Assembly (NCBI GenBank): GCA_027186245.1
Contig: CP114483.1
Span: 16,450,220-16,514,219 of the forward strand
From: Coriaria nepalensis
Taxonomy: Eukaryota > Streptophyta > Magnoliopsida > Cucurbitales > Coriariaceae
Direction: 5' to 3'
Length of the DNA stretch: 64,000 bases
A model generated the notes under the pieces. That model saw only the letters and a program-made list of their open reading frames with translations. It was not told the origin of the DNA and made no database searches. Shown piece by piece: positions 46,725 to 59,370 of the stretch; the stretch's first letter is position 1; every line of letters starts with the position of its first letter. The translations under genes were made by a program, and so were the position numbers.

Positions 46725-47144
46725 TCGAACGAAATTCGGCATTTGAACATGACTTTCGTGCATAACTTGCAGTTGATCTATTCAAGTCAACAATGCATTT
46801 GTTTAGCCTTAAAGTCATGTCAATGAGTCTCTTCTAGTCATTAAATCATTCTAAATTAAGTCGAACGAATTCTATTTGTGCCCTTCAAACATTATTTTCT
46901 TACATAACTTGCAGTTAATCTATTGAAGACAACAATGCATTATTTTACCATTAAAAAGCATATCACTCAATCTTTTCAATCATTAAATTGTTTGAAGGCA
47001 GTTCGAACCAATTCTCTTTTTGCATTTAAAACGCGACTTTCATGCATAACTTGCAATTGATCTATTGAAGGCAACTATACATTTTTTTAGCCTTAAAGTC
47101 ATATTTTTGCGTCTCTTTTAGTCAGAAAATCATTCTAAATCACT
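46725..47144 (+). repeat. Hybrid type B unit (b1 left, b2 right)
   Basis: Monomer 1 starts as b1 (CATTTGAACATGAC, ATTCAAGTC, CAATGAGTC). From about 46838 it reads ATTAAATCATTC, then TTTGTGCCCTTC and a TTGCAGTTAATC block, all b2 markers. The change lies within monomer 1, near 46815-46840, and marks an exchange between two haplotypes. Confidence 0.75.
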
Positions 47145-50100
47145 TCGAACGAAATTCGGCATTTGAACATGACTTTCGTGCATAACTTGCAGTTGATCTA
47201 TTCAAGTCAACAATGCATTTGTTTAGCCTTAAAGTCATGTCAATGAGTCTCTTCTAGTCGTTAAATGATTCTAAATTAAGTCGAACGAATTCTATTTTTT
47301 CCCTTCAAACATGATTTTTTTACATAACCTGCAATTAATCTATTGAAGACAACAATGCATTATTTTACCATTAAAAAGCATATCACTCAGTCTTTTCAAT
47401 CATTAAATTGTTTGAAGACAGTTCGAACCAATTCTCTTTTTGCATTTAAAACGCGACTTTCATGCATAACTTGCAATTGATCTATTGAAGGGAACTATAC
47501 ATTTTTTTAGCCTTAAAGTCATATTTTTGCGTCTATTTTAGTCAGAAAATCATTCTAAATCACTTCGAACGAAATTCGGCATTTGAACAAGACTTTCGTG
47601 CATAACTTGCAGTTGATCTATTCAAGTCAACAATGCATTTGTTTAGCCTTAAAGTCATGTCAATGAGTCTCTTCTACTCGTTAAATCATTCTAAATTAAG
47701 TCGAACGAATTCTATTTTCGCCCTTCAAACATTATTTTTTTACATAACTTGCAATTAATCTATTGAAGACAACAATGCATTATTTTACCATTAAAAAGCA
47801 TATCACTCAGTCTTTTCAATCATTAAATTGTTTTAAGGCACTTCGGACCATATCTCTTTTTGCATTTAAAACGCGACTTTCATGCATAACTTGCAATTGA
47901 TCTATTGAAGGCAACTATGCATTTTTTTAGCCTCAAAGTCATATTATTGCGTCTCTTTTAGTCATTAAATCTTTCTAAATCACTTCGAACGAAATTCGGC
48001 CTTTAAATATGACTTTCGTGCATAACTTGCAGTTGATCTATTGAAGGCAACAATGCATTTTTTTAGCCTTTAAGTCATGTAACTGAGTCTCTTCGAGTCA
48101 TTAAATCATTCTAAATTAAGTCGAACGAATTCTATTTGCGCCCTTCAAACATTATTTTCTTACATAACTTGCAGTTAATCTATTGAAGACAACAATGCAT
48201 TATTTTACCATTAAAAAGCATATCACTCAGTCTTTTCAATCATTAAATTGTTTGAAGGCAGTTCGAACCAATTCTCTTTTTGCATTTAAAACGCGACTTT
48301 CATGCATAACTTGCAATTGATCTATTGAAGGCAACTATACATTTTTTTAGCCTTAAAGTCATATTTTTGCGTCTCTTTTAGTCAGAAAATCATTCTAAAT
48401 CACTTCGAACGAAATTCGGCATTTGAACATGACTTTCGTGCATAACTTGCAGTTGATCTATTCAAGTCAACAATGCATTTGTTTAGCCTTAAAGTCATGT
48501 CAATGAGTCTCTTCTAGTCGTTAAATGATTCTAAATTAAGTCGAACGAATTCTATTTTTTCCCTTCAAACATGATTTTTTTACATAACCTGCAATTAATC
48601 TATTGAAGACAACAATGCATTATTTTACCATTAAAAAGCATATCACTCAGTCTTTTCAATCATTAAATTGTTTGAAGGCAGTTCGAACCAATTCTTTTTT
48701 TGCATTTAAAACGCGACTTTCATGCATAACTTGCAATTGATCTATTGAAGGGAACTATACATTTTTTTAGCCTTAAAGTCATATTTTTGCGTCTCTTTTA
48801 GTCAGAAAATCATTCTAAATCACTTCGAACGAAATTCGGCATTTGAACAAGACTTTCGTGCATAACTTGCAGTTGATCTATTCAAGTCAACAATGCATTT
48901 GTTTAGCCTTAAAGTGATGTCAATGAGTCTCTTCTAGTCGTTAAATCATTCTAAATTAAGTCGAACGAATTCTATTTTTTCCCTTCTACCCATGATTTTA
49001 TTACATAACCTGCAATTAATCTATTGAAGACAACAATGCATTATTTTACCATTAAAAAGCATGTCACTCAGTCTTTTCAATCATTAAATTGTTTGAAGGC
49101 ACTTCGGACCATATCGCTTTTTGCATTTAAAACGCGACTTTCATGCATAACTTGCAATTGATCTATTGAAAGCAACTATACATTTTTTTAGCCCTAAAGT
49201 CATATTTTTGCGTCTCTTTTAGTCAGAAAATCATTCTAAATCACTTCGAACGAAATTCGGCATTTGAACATGACTTTTGTGCATAACTTGCAGTTGATCT
49301 ATTCAAGTCAACAATGCATTTGTTTAGCCTTAAAGTCATGTCAATGAGTCTCTTCTAGTCGTTAAATGATTCTAAATTAAGTCGAACGAATTCTATTTTT
49401 TCCCTTCAAACATGATTTTTTTACATAACCTGCAATTAATCTATTGAAGAGAACAATGCATTATTTTACCATTAAAAAGCATATCACTCAGTCTTTTCAA
49501 TCATTAAATTGTTTGAAGGCACTTCGAACCAATTCTCTTTTTGCATTTAAAACGCGACTTTCATGCGTAAATTGCAATTGATCTATTGAAGGCAACTATA
49601 CATTTTTTTAGCCTTAAAGTTATATTTTTGCGTCTCTTTTAGTCAGAAAATCATTCTAAATCACTTCGAACGAAATTCGGCATTTGAACGTGACTTTCGT
49701 GCATAACTTGCAGTTGATCTATTCAAGTCAACAATGCATTTGTTTAGCCTTAAAGTCATGTCAATGAGTCTCTTCTAGTCGTTAAATGATTCTAAATTAA
49801 GTCAAACGAATTCTATTTTTTCCCTTGAAACATGATTTAATTACATAACCTGCAATTAATCTATTGAAGACAACAATACATTATTTTACCATTAAAAAGC
49901 ATATCACTCAGTCTTTTCAATCATTAAATTGTTTGAAGGCAGTTCGAACCAATTCTCTTTTTGCATTTAAAACGCGACTTTCATGCATAACTTGCAATTG
50001 ATCTATTGAAGGCAACTATGCATTTTTTTAGCCTCAAAGTCATATTATTGCGTCTCTTTTAGTCATTAAATCTTTCTAAATCACTTCGAACGAAATTCGG

Positions 50101-50926
50101 CCTTTAAATATGACTTTCGTGCATAACTTGCAGTTGATCTATTGAAGGCAACAATGCATTTTTTTAGCCTTTAAGTCATGTAACTGAGTCTCTTCGAGTC
50201 ATTAAATCATTCTAAATTAAGTCGAACGAATTCTATTTGCGCCCTTCAAACATTATTTTCTTACATAACTTGCAGTTAATCTATTGAAGACAACAATGCA
50301 TTATTTTACCATTAAAAAGCATATCACTCAGTCTTTTCAATCATTCAATTGTTTGAAGGCAGTTCGAACCAATTCTCTTTTTGCATTTAAAACGCGACTT
50401 TCATGCATAACTTGCAATTGATCTATTGAAGGCAACTATACATTTTTTTAGCCTTAAAGTCATATTGTTGCGTCTCTTTTAGTCAGAAAATCATTCTAAA
50501 TCACTTCGAACGAAATTCGGCATTTGAACATGACTTTCGTGCATAACTTGCAGTTGATCTATTCAAGTCAACAATGCATTTGTTTAGCCTTAAAGTGATG
50601 TCAATGAGTCTCTTCTAGTCGTTAAATCATTCTAAATTAAGTCGAACGAATTCTATTTTTTCCCTTCTACCCATGATTTTATTACATAACCTGCAATTAA
50701 TCTATTGAAGACAACAATGCATTATTTTACCATTAAAAAGCATGTCACTCAGTCTTTTCAATCATTAAATTGTTTGAAGGCACTTCGGACCATATCTCTT
50801 TTTGCATTTAAAACGCGACTTTCATGCATAACTTGCAATTGATCTATTGAAGGCAACTATACATTTTTTTAGCCCTAAAGTCATATTTTTGCGTCCCTTT
50901 TAGTCAGAAAATCATTCTAAATCACT

Positions 50927-51346
50927 TCGAACGAAATTCGTCATTTGAACATGACTTTCGTGCATAACTTGCAGTTGATCTATTCAAGTCAACAATGCAT
51001 TTGTTTAGCGTTAAAGTCATGTAACTGAGTCTCTTCGAGTCATTAAATCATTCTAAATTAAGTCGAACGAATTCTATTTGCGCCCTTCAAACATTATTTT
51101 CTTACATAACTTGCAGTTAATCTATTGAAGACAACAATGCATTATTTTACCATTAAAAAGCATATCACTCAGTCTTTTCAATCGTTAAATTGTTTGAAGG
51201 CAGTTCGAACCAATTCTCTTTTTGCATTTAAAACTCGACTTTCATGCATGACTTGCAATTGATCTATTGAAGGCAACTATACATTTTTTTAGCCTTAAAG
51301 TCATATTTTTGCGTCTCTTTTAGTCAGAAAATCATTCTAAATCACT
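50927..51346 (+). repeat. Second hybrid type B unit (b1-like left, b2 right)
   Basis: The start reads CATTTGAACATGAC and ATTCAAGTC (b1). From about 51009 it reads GCGTTAAAGTCATGTAACTG, then CTCTTCGAGTC and TTTGCGCCC (b2). The breakpoint differs from the hybrid at 46725, so the two hybrids arose separately. Confidence 0.75.
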
Positions 51347-51933
51347 TCGAACGAAATTCGGCATTTGAACATGACTTTCGTGCATAACTTGCAGTTGATC
51401 TATTCAAGTCAACAATGCATTTGTTTAGCCTTAAAGTCATGTCAATGAGTCTCTTCTAGTCGTTAAATCATTCTAAATTAAGTCGAACGAATTCTATTTT
51501 TTCCCTTCTACCCATGATTTTATTACATAACCTGCAATTAATCTATTGAAGACAACAATGCATTATTTTACCATTAAAAAGCATGTCACTCCGTCTTTTC
51601 AATCATTAAATTGTTTGAAGGCACTTCGAACCATATCTCTTTTTGCATTTAAAACGCGAGTTTCATGCATAACTTGCAATTGATCTATTGAAGGCAACTA
51701 TACATTTTTTTAGCCCTAAAGTCATATTTTTGCGTCTCTTTTAGTCAGAAAATCATTCTAAATCACTTGGAACCAAATTCGGCATTTGAACAAGACTTTC
51801 GTGCATAACTTGCAGTTGATCTATTCAAGTCAACAATGCATTTGTTTAGCCTTAAAGTCATGTCAATGAGTCTCTTCTAGTCGTTAAATCATTCTAAATT
51901 AAGTCGAACGAATTCTATTTTTTCCCTTCAAAC

Positions 51934-51955
51934 ATGATTTTATTAAATGCGAATA
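51934..51955. other. Switch from forward type B to inverted type A
   Basis: Type B sequence (ATGATTTTATTA) matches through 51945. Inverted type A sequence (TTAAATGCGAATATAG) matches from 51943. TTA at 51943-51945 is shared by both, a 3 bp microhomology with no filler. The A sequence to the right carries the GCGAATATAG haplotype also found at 31727, 32990, 35937 and 37200. Confidence 0.87.
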
Positions 51956-54900
51956 TAGAATTAGTTCGAAGTGCTTCCAAACAATTTAATGACCTAAAAA
52001 GACTGAATGATATGCTCTTTAAGGCTAAAGTAATGCATTGTTGTATTCAATAGATTAATTGCAGGTGATGTAAGAAAATCATGTTTGAAGGGCAAAAATA
52101 TAATTCGTTCGAATTCATTTATAATGATTTAATGACTAGAAGAGCCTCAATAACATGATTTTAACGCTAAGGAAATGTATAGTTGCCTTTAGTAGATCAA
52201 CTGCAAGTTATGCTGGAAAGTCATGTTTAAAAGGTGAATTTCGTCTGAAGTGATTTAGAATGATTTAATGAGTAAAAGAGATGCAATAATATGACTTTAA
52301 CACTAAAAAAATGCATAGTTGCCTTCAGTAGATCAATTGCAAGTCATGCATGAAAGTTGTGTTTTAAATGCGTAAATAGATCTAGTTCGAAGTGCTTTCA
52401 AACAATTTAATAATCTAAAAAGACTGAATGATATGCTCTTTAAGGCTAAAATAATGCATTGTTGCATTCAATAGATTAATTGCAGGTGATGTAAGAAAAT
52501 CATGTTTGAAGGGCAAAAATATAATTCGTTCGAGTTCATTTATAATGATTTAATGACTAGAAGAGCCTCAATGACATGATTTTAACGCTAAGGAAATGTA
52601 TAGTTGCCTTCAGTAGATCAACTGCAAGTTATGCTCGGAAGTCATGTTTAAAAGGTGAATTTCGTCTGAAGTGATTTAGAATGATTTAATGAGTAAAAGA
52701 GATGCAATAATATGACTTTAACACTAAAAAAATGCATAGTTGCCTTCAGTAGATCAATTGCAAGTCATGCATGAAAGTCGTGTTTTAAATGCGAAAATAA
52801 AACTAGTTCGAAGTGCTTTCAAACAATTTAATGATCTAAAAAGACTGAATGATATGCTCTTTAAGGCTAAAATAATGCATTGTTGTCTTCAGTAGATTAA
52901 TTGCAGGTGATGTAAGAAAATCATATTTGAAGGGCAAAAATATAATTCGTGCGAATTCATTTATAATTATTTAATGACTAGAAGAGCCTCAATGACATGA
53001 TTTTAAGGCTAAGTAAATGTATAGTTGCGTTCAATAGATCAACTGCAAGTTATGCACGAAAGTCACGTTTAAAAGGTGAATTTCGTCTGAAGTGATTTAG
53101 AATGATTTAATGAGTAAAAGAGATGCAATAATATGACTTTAACACTAAAAAAATGCATACTTGCCTTTAGTAGATCAATTGCAAGTCATGCATGAAAGTC
53201 GTGTTTTAAATGCGAAAATAGAACTAGTTCGAAGTGCTTTCAAACAATTTAATGATCTAAAAAGACTGAATGATATGCTCTTTAAGGCTAAAGTAATGCA
53301 TTGTTGTCTTCAATAGATTAATTGCAGGTGATGTAAGAAAATCATGTTTGAAGGGCAAAAATATAATTCGTTCGAATTCATTTATAATGATTTAATGACT
53401 AGAAGAGCCTCAATGACATGATTTTAACGCTTAGTAAATGTATAGTTGCCTTCAATAGATCAATTGCAAGTTATGCTCGAAAGTCATGTTTAAAAGGTGA
53501 ATTTCGTCTGAAGTGATTTAGAATGATTTAGTGAGTAAAAGAGATGCAATATATGACTTTAACACTAAAAAAATGTGTAGTTGCCTTCAGTAGATCAATT
53601 GCAAGTTATGCATGAAAGTCGTGTTTTAAATGCGAAAATAGAATTAGTTCGAAGTGCTTCCAAACAATTTAATGATCTAAAAAGACTGAATGATATGCTC
53701 TTTAAGGCTAAAATAATGCATTGTTGTCTTCAATAGATTAATTGCAGGTGATGTAAGAAAATCATGTTTGAAGGGCAAAAATATAATTCGTTCGAATTCA
53801 TTTATAATGATTTAATGACTAGAAGAGCCTCAATGACATGATTTTAACGCTAAGTAAATGTATAGTTGCGTTCAATAGATCAACTGCAAGTTATGCACGA
53901 AAGTCATGTTTAAAAGGTGAATTTCGTCTGAAGTGATTTAGAATGATTTAATGAGTAAAAGAGATGCAATAATATGACTTTAACACTAAAAAAATGCATA
54001 CTTGCCTTCAGTAGATCAATTGCAAGTTTTGCATGAAAGTCGTGTTTTATATGCGAAAATAAAACTAGTTCGAAGTGCTTTCAAACAATTTAATGATCTG
54101 AAAAGACTGAATGATATGCTCTTTAAGGCTAAAATAATGCATTGTTGTCTTCAATAGATTAATTGCAGGTTATGTAAGAAAATCATTTCTGAAGGGCAAA
54201 AATATAATTCGTTCGAATTCATTTATAATGATTTAATGACTCGAAGAGCCTCAATGACATGATTTTAACGCTAAGTAAAGGTATAGTTGCCTTCAGTAGA
54301 TCAACTGCAAGTTATGCACGAAAGTCATGTTTAAAAGGTGAATTTCGTCTGAAGTGATTTAGAATGATTTAATGGGTAAAAGAGATGCAATAATATGACT
54401 TTAACACTAAAAAAATGCATAGTTTCCTTCAGTAGATCGCTTGCAAGTTATGCATGAAAGTTGTGTTTTAAATGCGAAAATAGAACTAGTTCGAAGTGCT
54501 TTCAAACAATTTAATGATCTAAAAAGACTGAATGATATGCTCTTTAAGGCTAAAATAATGCATTGTTGTATTCAATAGATTAATTGCAGGTTATGTAAGA
54601 AAATCATTTTTGAAGGGCAAAATATAATTCGTTGGAATTCATTTATAATGATTTAATGACTAGAAGAGCCTTAATGACATGATTTTAACGCTAAGTAAAT
54701 GTATAGTTGCCTTCAATAGATCAACTGCAAGTTATGCACGAAAGTCATGTTTAAAAGGTGAATTTCGTCTGAAGTGATTTAGAATGATTTAATGGGTAAA
54801 AGAGATGCAATAATATGACTTTAACACTAAAAAAATGCATAGTTACCTTCAGTAGATCAATTGCAAGTCATGCATGAAAGTTGTGTTTTAAATGCGAAAA

Positions 54901-55407
54901 TAGAACTAGTTCGAAGTGCTTGCAAACAATTTAATGATCTAAAAAGACTGAATGATATGTTCTTTAAGGCTAAAATAATGCATTGTTGTCTTCAATAGAT
55001 TAATTGCAGGTGATGTAAGAAAATCATGTTTGAAGGGCAAAAATATAATTCGTTCGAATTCATTTATAATGATTTAATGACTAGAAGAGCCTCAATGACA
55101 TGATTTTAACGTTAAGTAAATGTATAGTTGCCTTCAATAGATCAACTGCAAGTTATGCACGAAAGTCATGTTTAAAAGGTGAATTTCGTCTGAAGTGATT
55201 TAGAATGATTTAGTGAGTATGAGAGATGCAATAATATGACTTTAACACTAAAAAAATGCATAGTTGCCTTCAATAGATCAATTGCAAGTCATGCATGAAA
55301 GTCGTGTTTTAAATGCGAAAATAGAACTAGTTCGAAGTGCTTTCAAACAATTTAATGATCTCAAAAGACTGAATGATATGCTCTTTAAGGCTAAAATAAT
55401 GCATTGT
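51946..55407 (-). repeat. Satellite array, HOR type A, inverted orientation (about 8 units)
   Basis: Its first 0.8 kb resembles 37200-38000 (offset 14749, 35 HORs; GCGAATATAG, then AAGTTGTGTTTTAAATGCG with TAAATAGATC). From 52931 it matches 39445 onward as copy 2 of duplication 5. Three segments of different origin are therefore joined within 1 kb. No coding gene was seen. Confidence 0.95.
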
Positions 55408-58400
55408 ATCACTCAGTCTTTTCAATCATTAAATTGTTTGAAGGCACTTCGAACCAATTCTCTTTTTGCATTTAAAACGCGACTTTCATGCATAACTTGC
55501 AATTGATCTATTGAAGGCAACTATGCATTTTTTTAGCCTCAAAGTCATATTATTGCGTCTCTTTTAGTCATTAAATCTTTCTAAATAACTTCGAACGAAA
55601 TTCGGCATTTGAACATGACTTTTGTGCGTAACTTGCAGTTGATCTATTCAAGTCAACAATGCATTTGTTTAGCCTTAAAGTCATGTCAATGAGTCTCTTC
55701 TACTCGTTAAATCATTCTAAATTAAGTCGAACGAATTCTATTTTCGCCCTTCAAACATTATTTTTTTACATAACTTGCAATTAATCTATTGAAGACAACA
55801 ATGCATTATTTTACCATTAAAAAGCATATCACTCAGTCTTTTCAATCATTAAATTGTTTGAAGGCACTTCGAACCAATTCTCTTTTTGCATTTAAAACGC
55901 GACTTTCATGCATAACTTGCAATTGATCTATTGAAGGCAACTATACATTTTTTTAGCCTTAAAGTCATATTTTTGCGTCTCTTTTAGTCAGAAAATCAAT
56001 CTAAATCACTTCGAACGAAATTCGGCCTTTAAATATGACTTTCGTGCATAACTTGCAGTTGATCTATTGAAGGCAACAATGCATTTGTTTAGCCTTTAAG
56101 TCATGTAACTGAGTCTCTTCGAGTCATTAAATCATTCTAAATTAAGTCGAACGAATTCTATTTGTGCCCTTCAAACATTATTTTCTTACATAACTTGCAG
56201 TTAATCTATTGAAGACAAGAATGCATTATTTTACCATTAAAAAGCATATCACTCAGTCTTTTCAATCATTAAATTGTTTGAAGGCAGTTCGAACCAATTC
56301 TCTTTTTGCATTTAAAACGCGACTTTCATGCATAACTTGCAATTGATCTATTGAAGGCAACTATACATTTTTTTAGCCTTAAAGTCATATTTTTGCGTCT
56401 CTTTTAGTCAGAAAATCATTCTAAATCACTTCGAACGAAATTCGGCATTTGAACATGATTTTCGTGCATAACTTGCAGTTGATCTATTCAAGTCAACAAT
56501 GCATTTGTTTAGCCTTAAAGTCATGTCAATGAGTCTCTTCTAGTCGTTAAATGATTCTAAATTAAGTCGAACGAATTCTATTTTTTCCCTTCAAAAATGA
56601 TTTTATTACATAACCTGCAATTAATCTATTGAAGACAACAATGCATTATTTTACAATTAAAAAGCATATCACTCAGTCTTTTCAATCATTAAATTGTTTG
56701 AAGGCACTTCGGACCATATCTCTTTTTGCATTTAAAAGGCGACTTTCATGCATAACTTGCAATTGATCTATTGAAGGCAACTATGCATTTTTTTAGCCTC
56801 AAAGTCATATTATTGCGTCTCTTTTAGTCATTAAATCTTTCTAAATCACTTCGAACAAAATTCGGCATTTGAACATGACTTTTGTGCATAACTTGCAGTT
56901 GATCTATTCAAGTCAACAATGCATTTGTTTAGCCTTAAAGTCATGTCAACGAGTCTCTTCTACTCGTTAAATCATTCTAAATTAAGTCGAACGAATTCTA
57001 TTTTCGCCCTTCAAACATTATTTTTTTACATAACTTGCAATTAATCTATTGAAGACAACAATGCATTATTTTACCATTAAAAAGCATATCACTCAGTCTT
57101 TTCAATCATTAAATTGTTTGAAGGCACTTCGAACCAATTCTCTTTTTGCATTTAAAACGCGACTTTCATGCATAACTTGCAATTGATCTATTGAAGGCAA
57201 CTATGCATTTTTTTAGCCTCAAAGTCATATTATTGCGTCTCTTTTGGTCATTAAATCTTTCTAAATCAGTTCGAACGAAATTCGGCCTTTAAATATGATT
57301 TTCGTGCATAACTTGCAGTTGATCTATTGAAGGCAACAATGCATTTGTTTAGCCTTTAAGTCATGTATTGAGGCTCTTCGAGTCATTAAATCATTCTAAA
57401 TTAAGTCGAACGAATTCTATTTGTGCCCTTCAAACATTATTTTCTTACATAACTTGCAGTTAATCTATTGAAGACAACAATGCATTATTTTACCATTAAA
57501 AAGCATATCACTCAGTCTTTTCAATCATTAAATTGTTTGAAGGCAGTTCGAACCAATTCTCTTTTTGCATTTAAAACGCGACTTTCTTAAATAACTTGCA
57601 ATTGATCTATTGAAGGCAACTATACATTTTTTTAGCCTTAAAGTCATATTTTTGCGTCTCTTTTAGTCAGAAAATCATTCTAAATCACTTCGAACGAAAT
57701 TCGGCATTTGAACATGACTTTCGTGCATAACTTGCAGTTGATCTATTCAAGTCAACAATGCATTTGTTTAGCCTTAAAGTCATGTCAATGAGTCTCTTCT
57801 AGTCGTTAAATGATTCTAAATTAAGTCGAACGAATTCTATTTTTTCCCTTCAAAAATGATTTTATTACATAACCTGCAATTAATCTATTGAAGACAACAA
57901 TGCATTATTTTACCATTCAAAAGCATATCACTCAGTCTTTTCAATCATTAAATTGTTTGAAGGCACTTCGGACCATATCTCTTTTTGCATTTAAAAGGCG
58001 ACTTTCATGCATAACTTGCAATTGATCTATTGAAGGCAACTATGCATTTTTTTAGCCTCAAAGTCATATTATTGCGTCTCTTTTAGTCATTAAATCTTTC
58101 TAAATCACTTCGAACAAAATTCTGCATTTGAACATGACTTTTGTGCATAACTTGCAGTTGATCTATTCAAGTCAACAATGCATTTGTTTAGCCTTAAAGT
58201 CATGTCAACGAGTCTCTTCTACTCGTTAAATCATTCTAAATTAAGTCGAACGAATTCTATTTTCGCCCTTCAAACATTATTTTCTTACATAACTTGCAAT
58301 TAATCTATTGAAGACAACAAAGCATTATTTTACCATTAAAAAGCATATCACTCAGTCTTTTCAATCATTAAATTGTTTGAAGGCACTTCGAACCAATTCT

Positions 58401-59370
58401 CTTTTTGCATTTAAAACGCGACTTTCATGCATAACTTGCAATTGATCTATTGAAGGCAACTATACATTTTTTTAGCCTTAAAGTCATATTTTTGCGTCTC
58501 TTTTAGTCAGAAAATCATTCTAAATCACTTCGAACGAAATTCGGCATTTGAACATGACTTTCGTGCATAACTTGCAGTTGATCTATTCAAGTCAACAATG
58601 CATTTGTTTAGCCTTAAAGTCATGTCAATGAGTCTCTTCTAGTCGTTAAATGATTCTAAATTAAGTCGAACGAATTCTATTTTTTCCCTTCAAACATGAT
58701 TTTATTACATAACCTGCAATTAATCTATTGAAGACAACAATGCATTATTTTACCATTAAAAAGCATATCACTCAGTCTTTTCAATCATTAAATTGTTTGA
58801 AGGCACTTCGAACCAATTCTCTTTTTGCATTTAAAACGCGACTTTCATGCATAACTTGCAATTGATCTATTGAAGGCAACTATACATTTTTTTAGCCTTA
58901 AAGTCATATTTTTGCGTCTCTTTTAGTCAAAAAATCATTCTAAATCACTTCGAACGAAATTCGGCATTTGAACATGACTTTCGTGCATAACTTGCAGTTG
59001 ATCTATTCAAGTCAACAATGCATTTGTTTAGCCTTAAAGTCATGTCAATGAGTCTCTTCTAGTCGTTAAATGATTCTAAATTAAGTCGAACGAATTCTAT
59101 TTTTTCCCTTGAAACATGATTTTATTACATAACCTGCAATTAATCTATTGAAGACAACAATGAATTATTTTACCATTAAAAAGCATGTCACTCAGTCTTT
59201 TCAATCATTAAATTGTTTGAAGGCACTTCCGACCATATCTCTTTTTGCATTTAAAACGCGACTTTCATGCATAACTTGCAATTGATCTATTGAAGGCAAC
59301 TATGCATTTTTTTAGCCTCAAAGTCATATTATTGCGTCTCTTTTAGTCATTAAATCTTTCTAAATCACTT
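52931..59370. repeat. Segmental duplication 5, copy 2 (spans an A/B orientation switch)
   Basis: It matches 39445-46305, lacking one HOR (near 54576). The start is set by a difference before TTCGTGCGAATTC: GGTGATGTAAG and CATATTTG here, against GGTTATGTAAG and CATTTCTG in copy 1. The end is where this copy reads CTTCAAACGAAATTCGG (59370) against CTTCGAACAAAATTCTG in copy 1. A private change TTTCTTAAATAAC lies near 57583. Confidence 0.93.
55396..55425. other. Switch from inverted type A to forward type B (second copy)
   Basis: The sequence is identical to the switch at 42342 (offset 13065), with the change after GCATTGT at 55407. It was carried by duplication 5 and is not an independent event. 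Confidence 0.9.

Larger units (their letters stand above)
42343..51945 (+). repeat. Satellite array, HOR type B, forward orientation (about 23 units)
   Basis: Head-to-tail 420 bp units, with starts at 42526, 42946, 43366, 43786, 44206, 44625, 45045 and onward. Units fall into haplotypes: b1 (ATTCAAGTC, CTAGTCGTTAAATGATT, TTTTTCCCTTC), b2 (CCTTTAAATATG, AACTGAGTCTCTTCGAG, TTTGTGCCC or TTTGCGCCC), b3 (CTTCTACTCG, TTTTCGCCC) and b4 (CCCTTCTACCCATG, one base longer). No coding gene or foreign insertion was seen in 9.6 kb. Confidence 0.96.
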
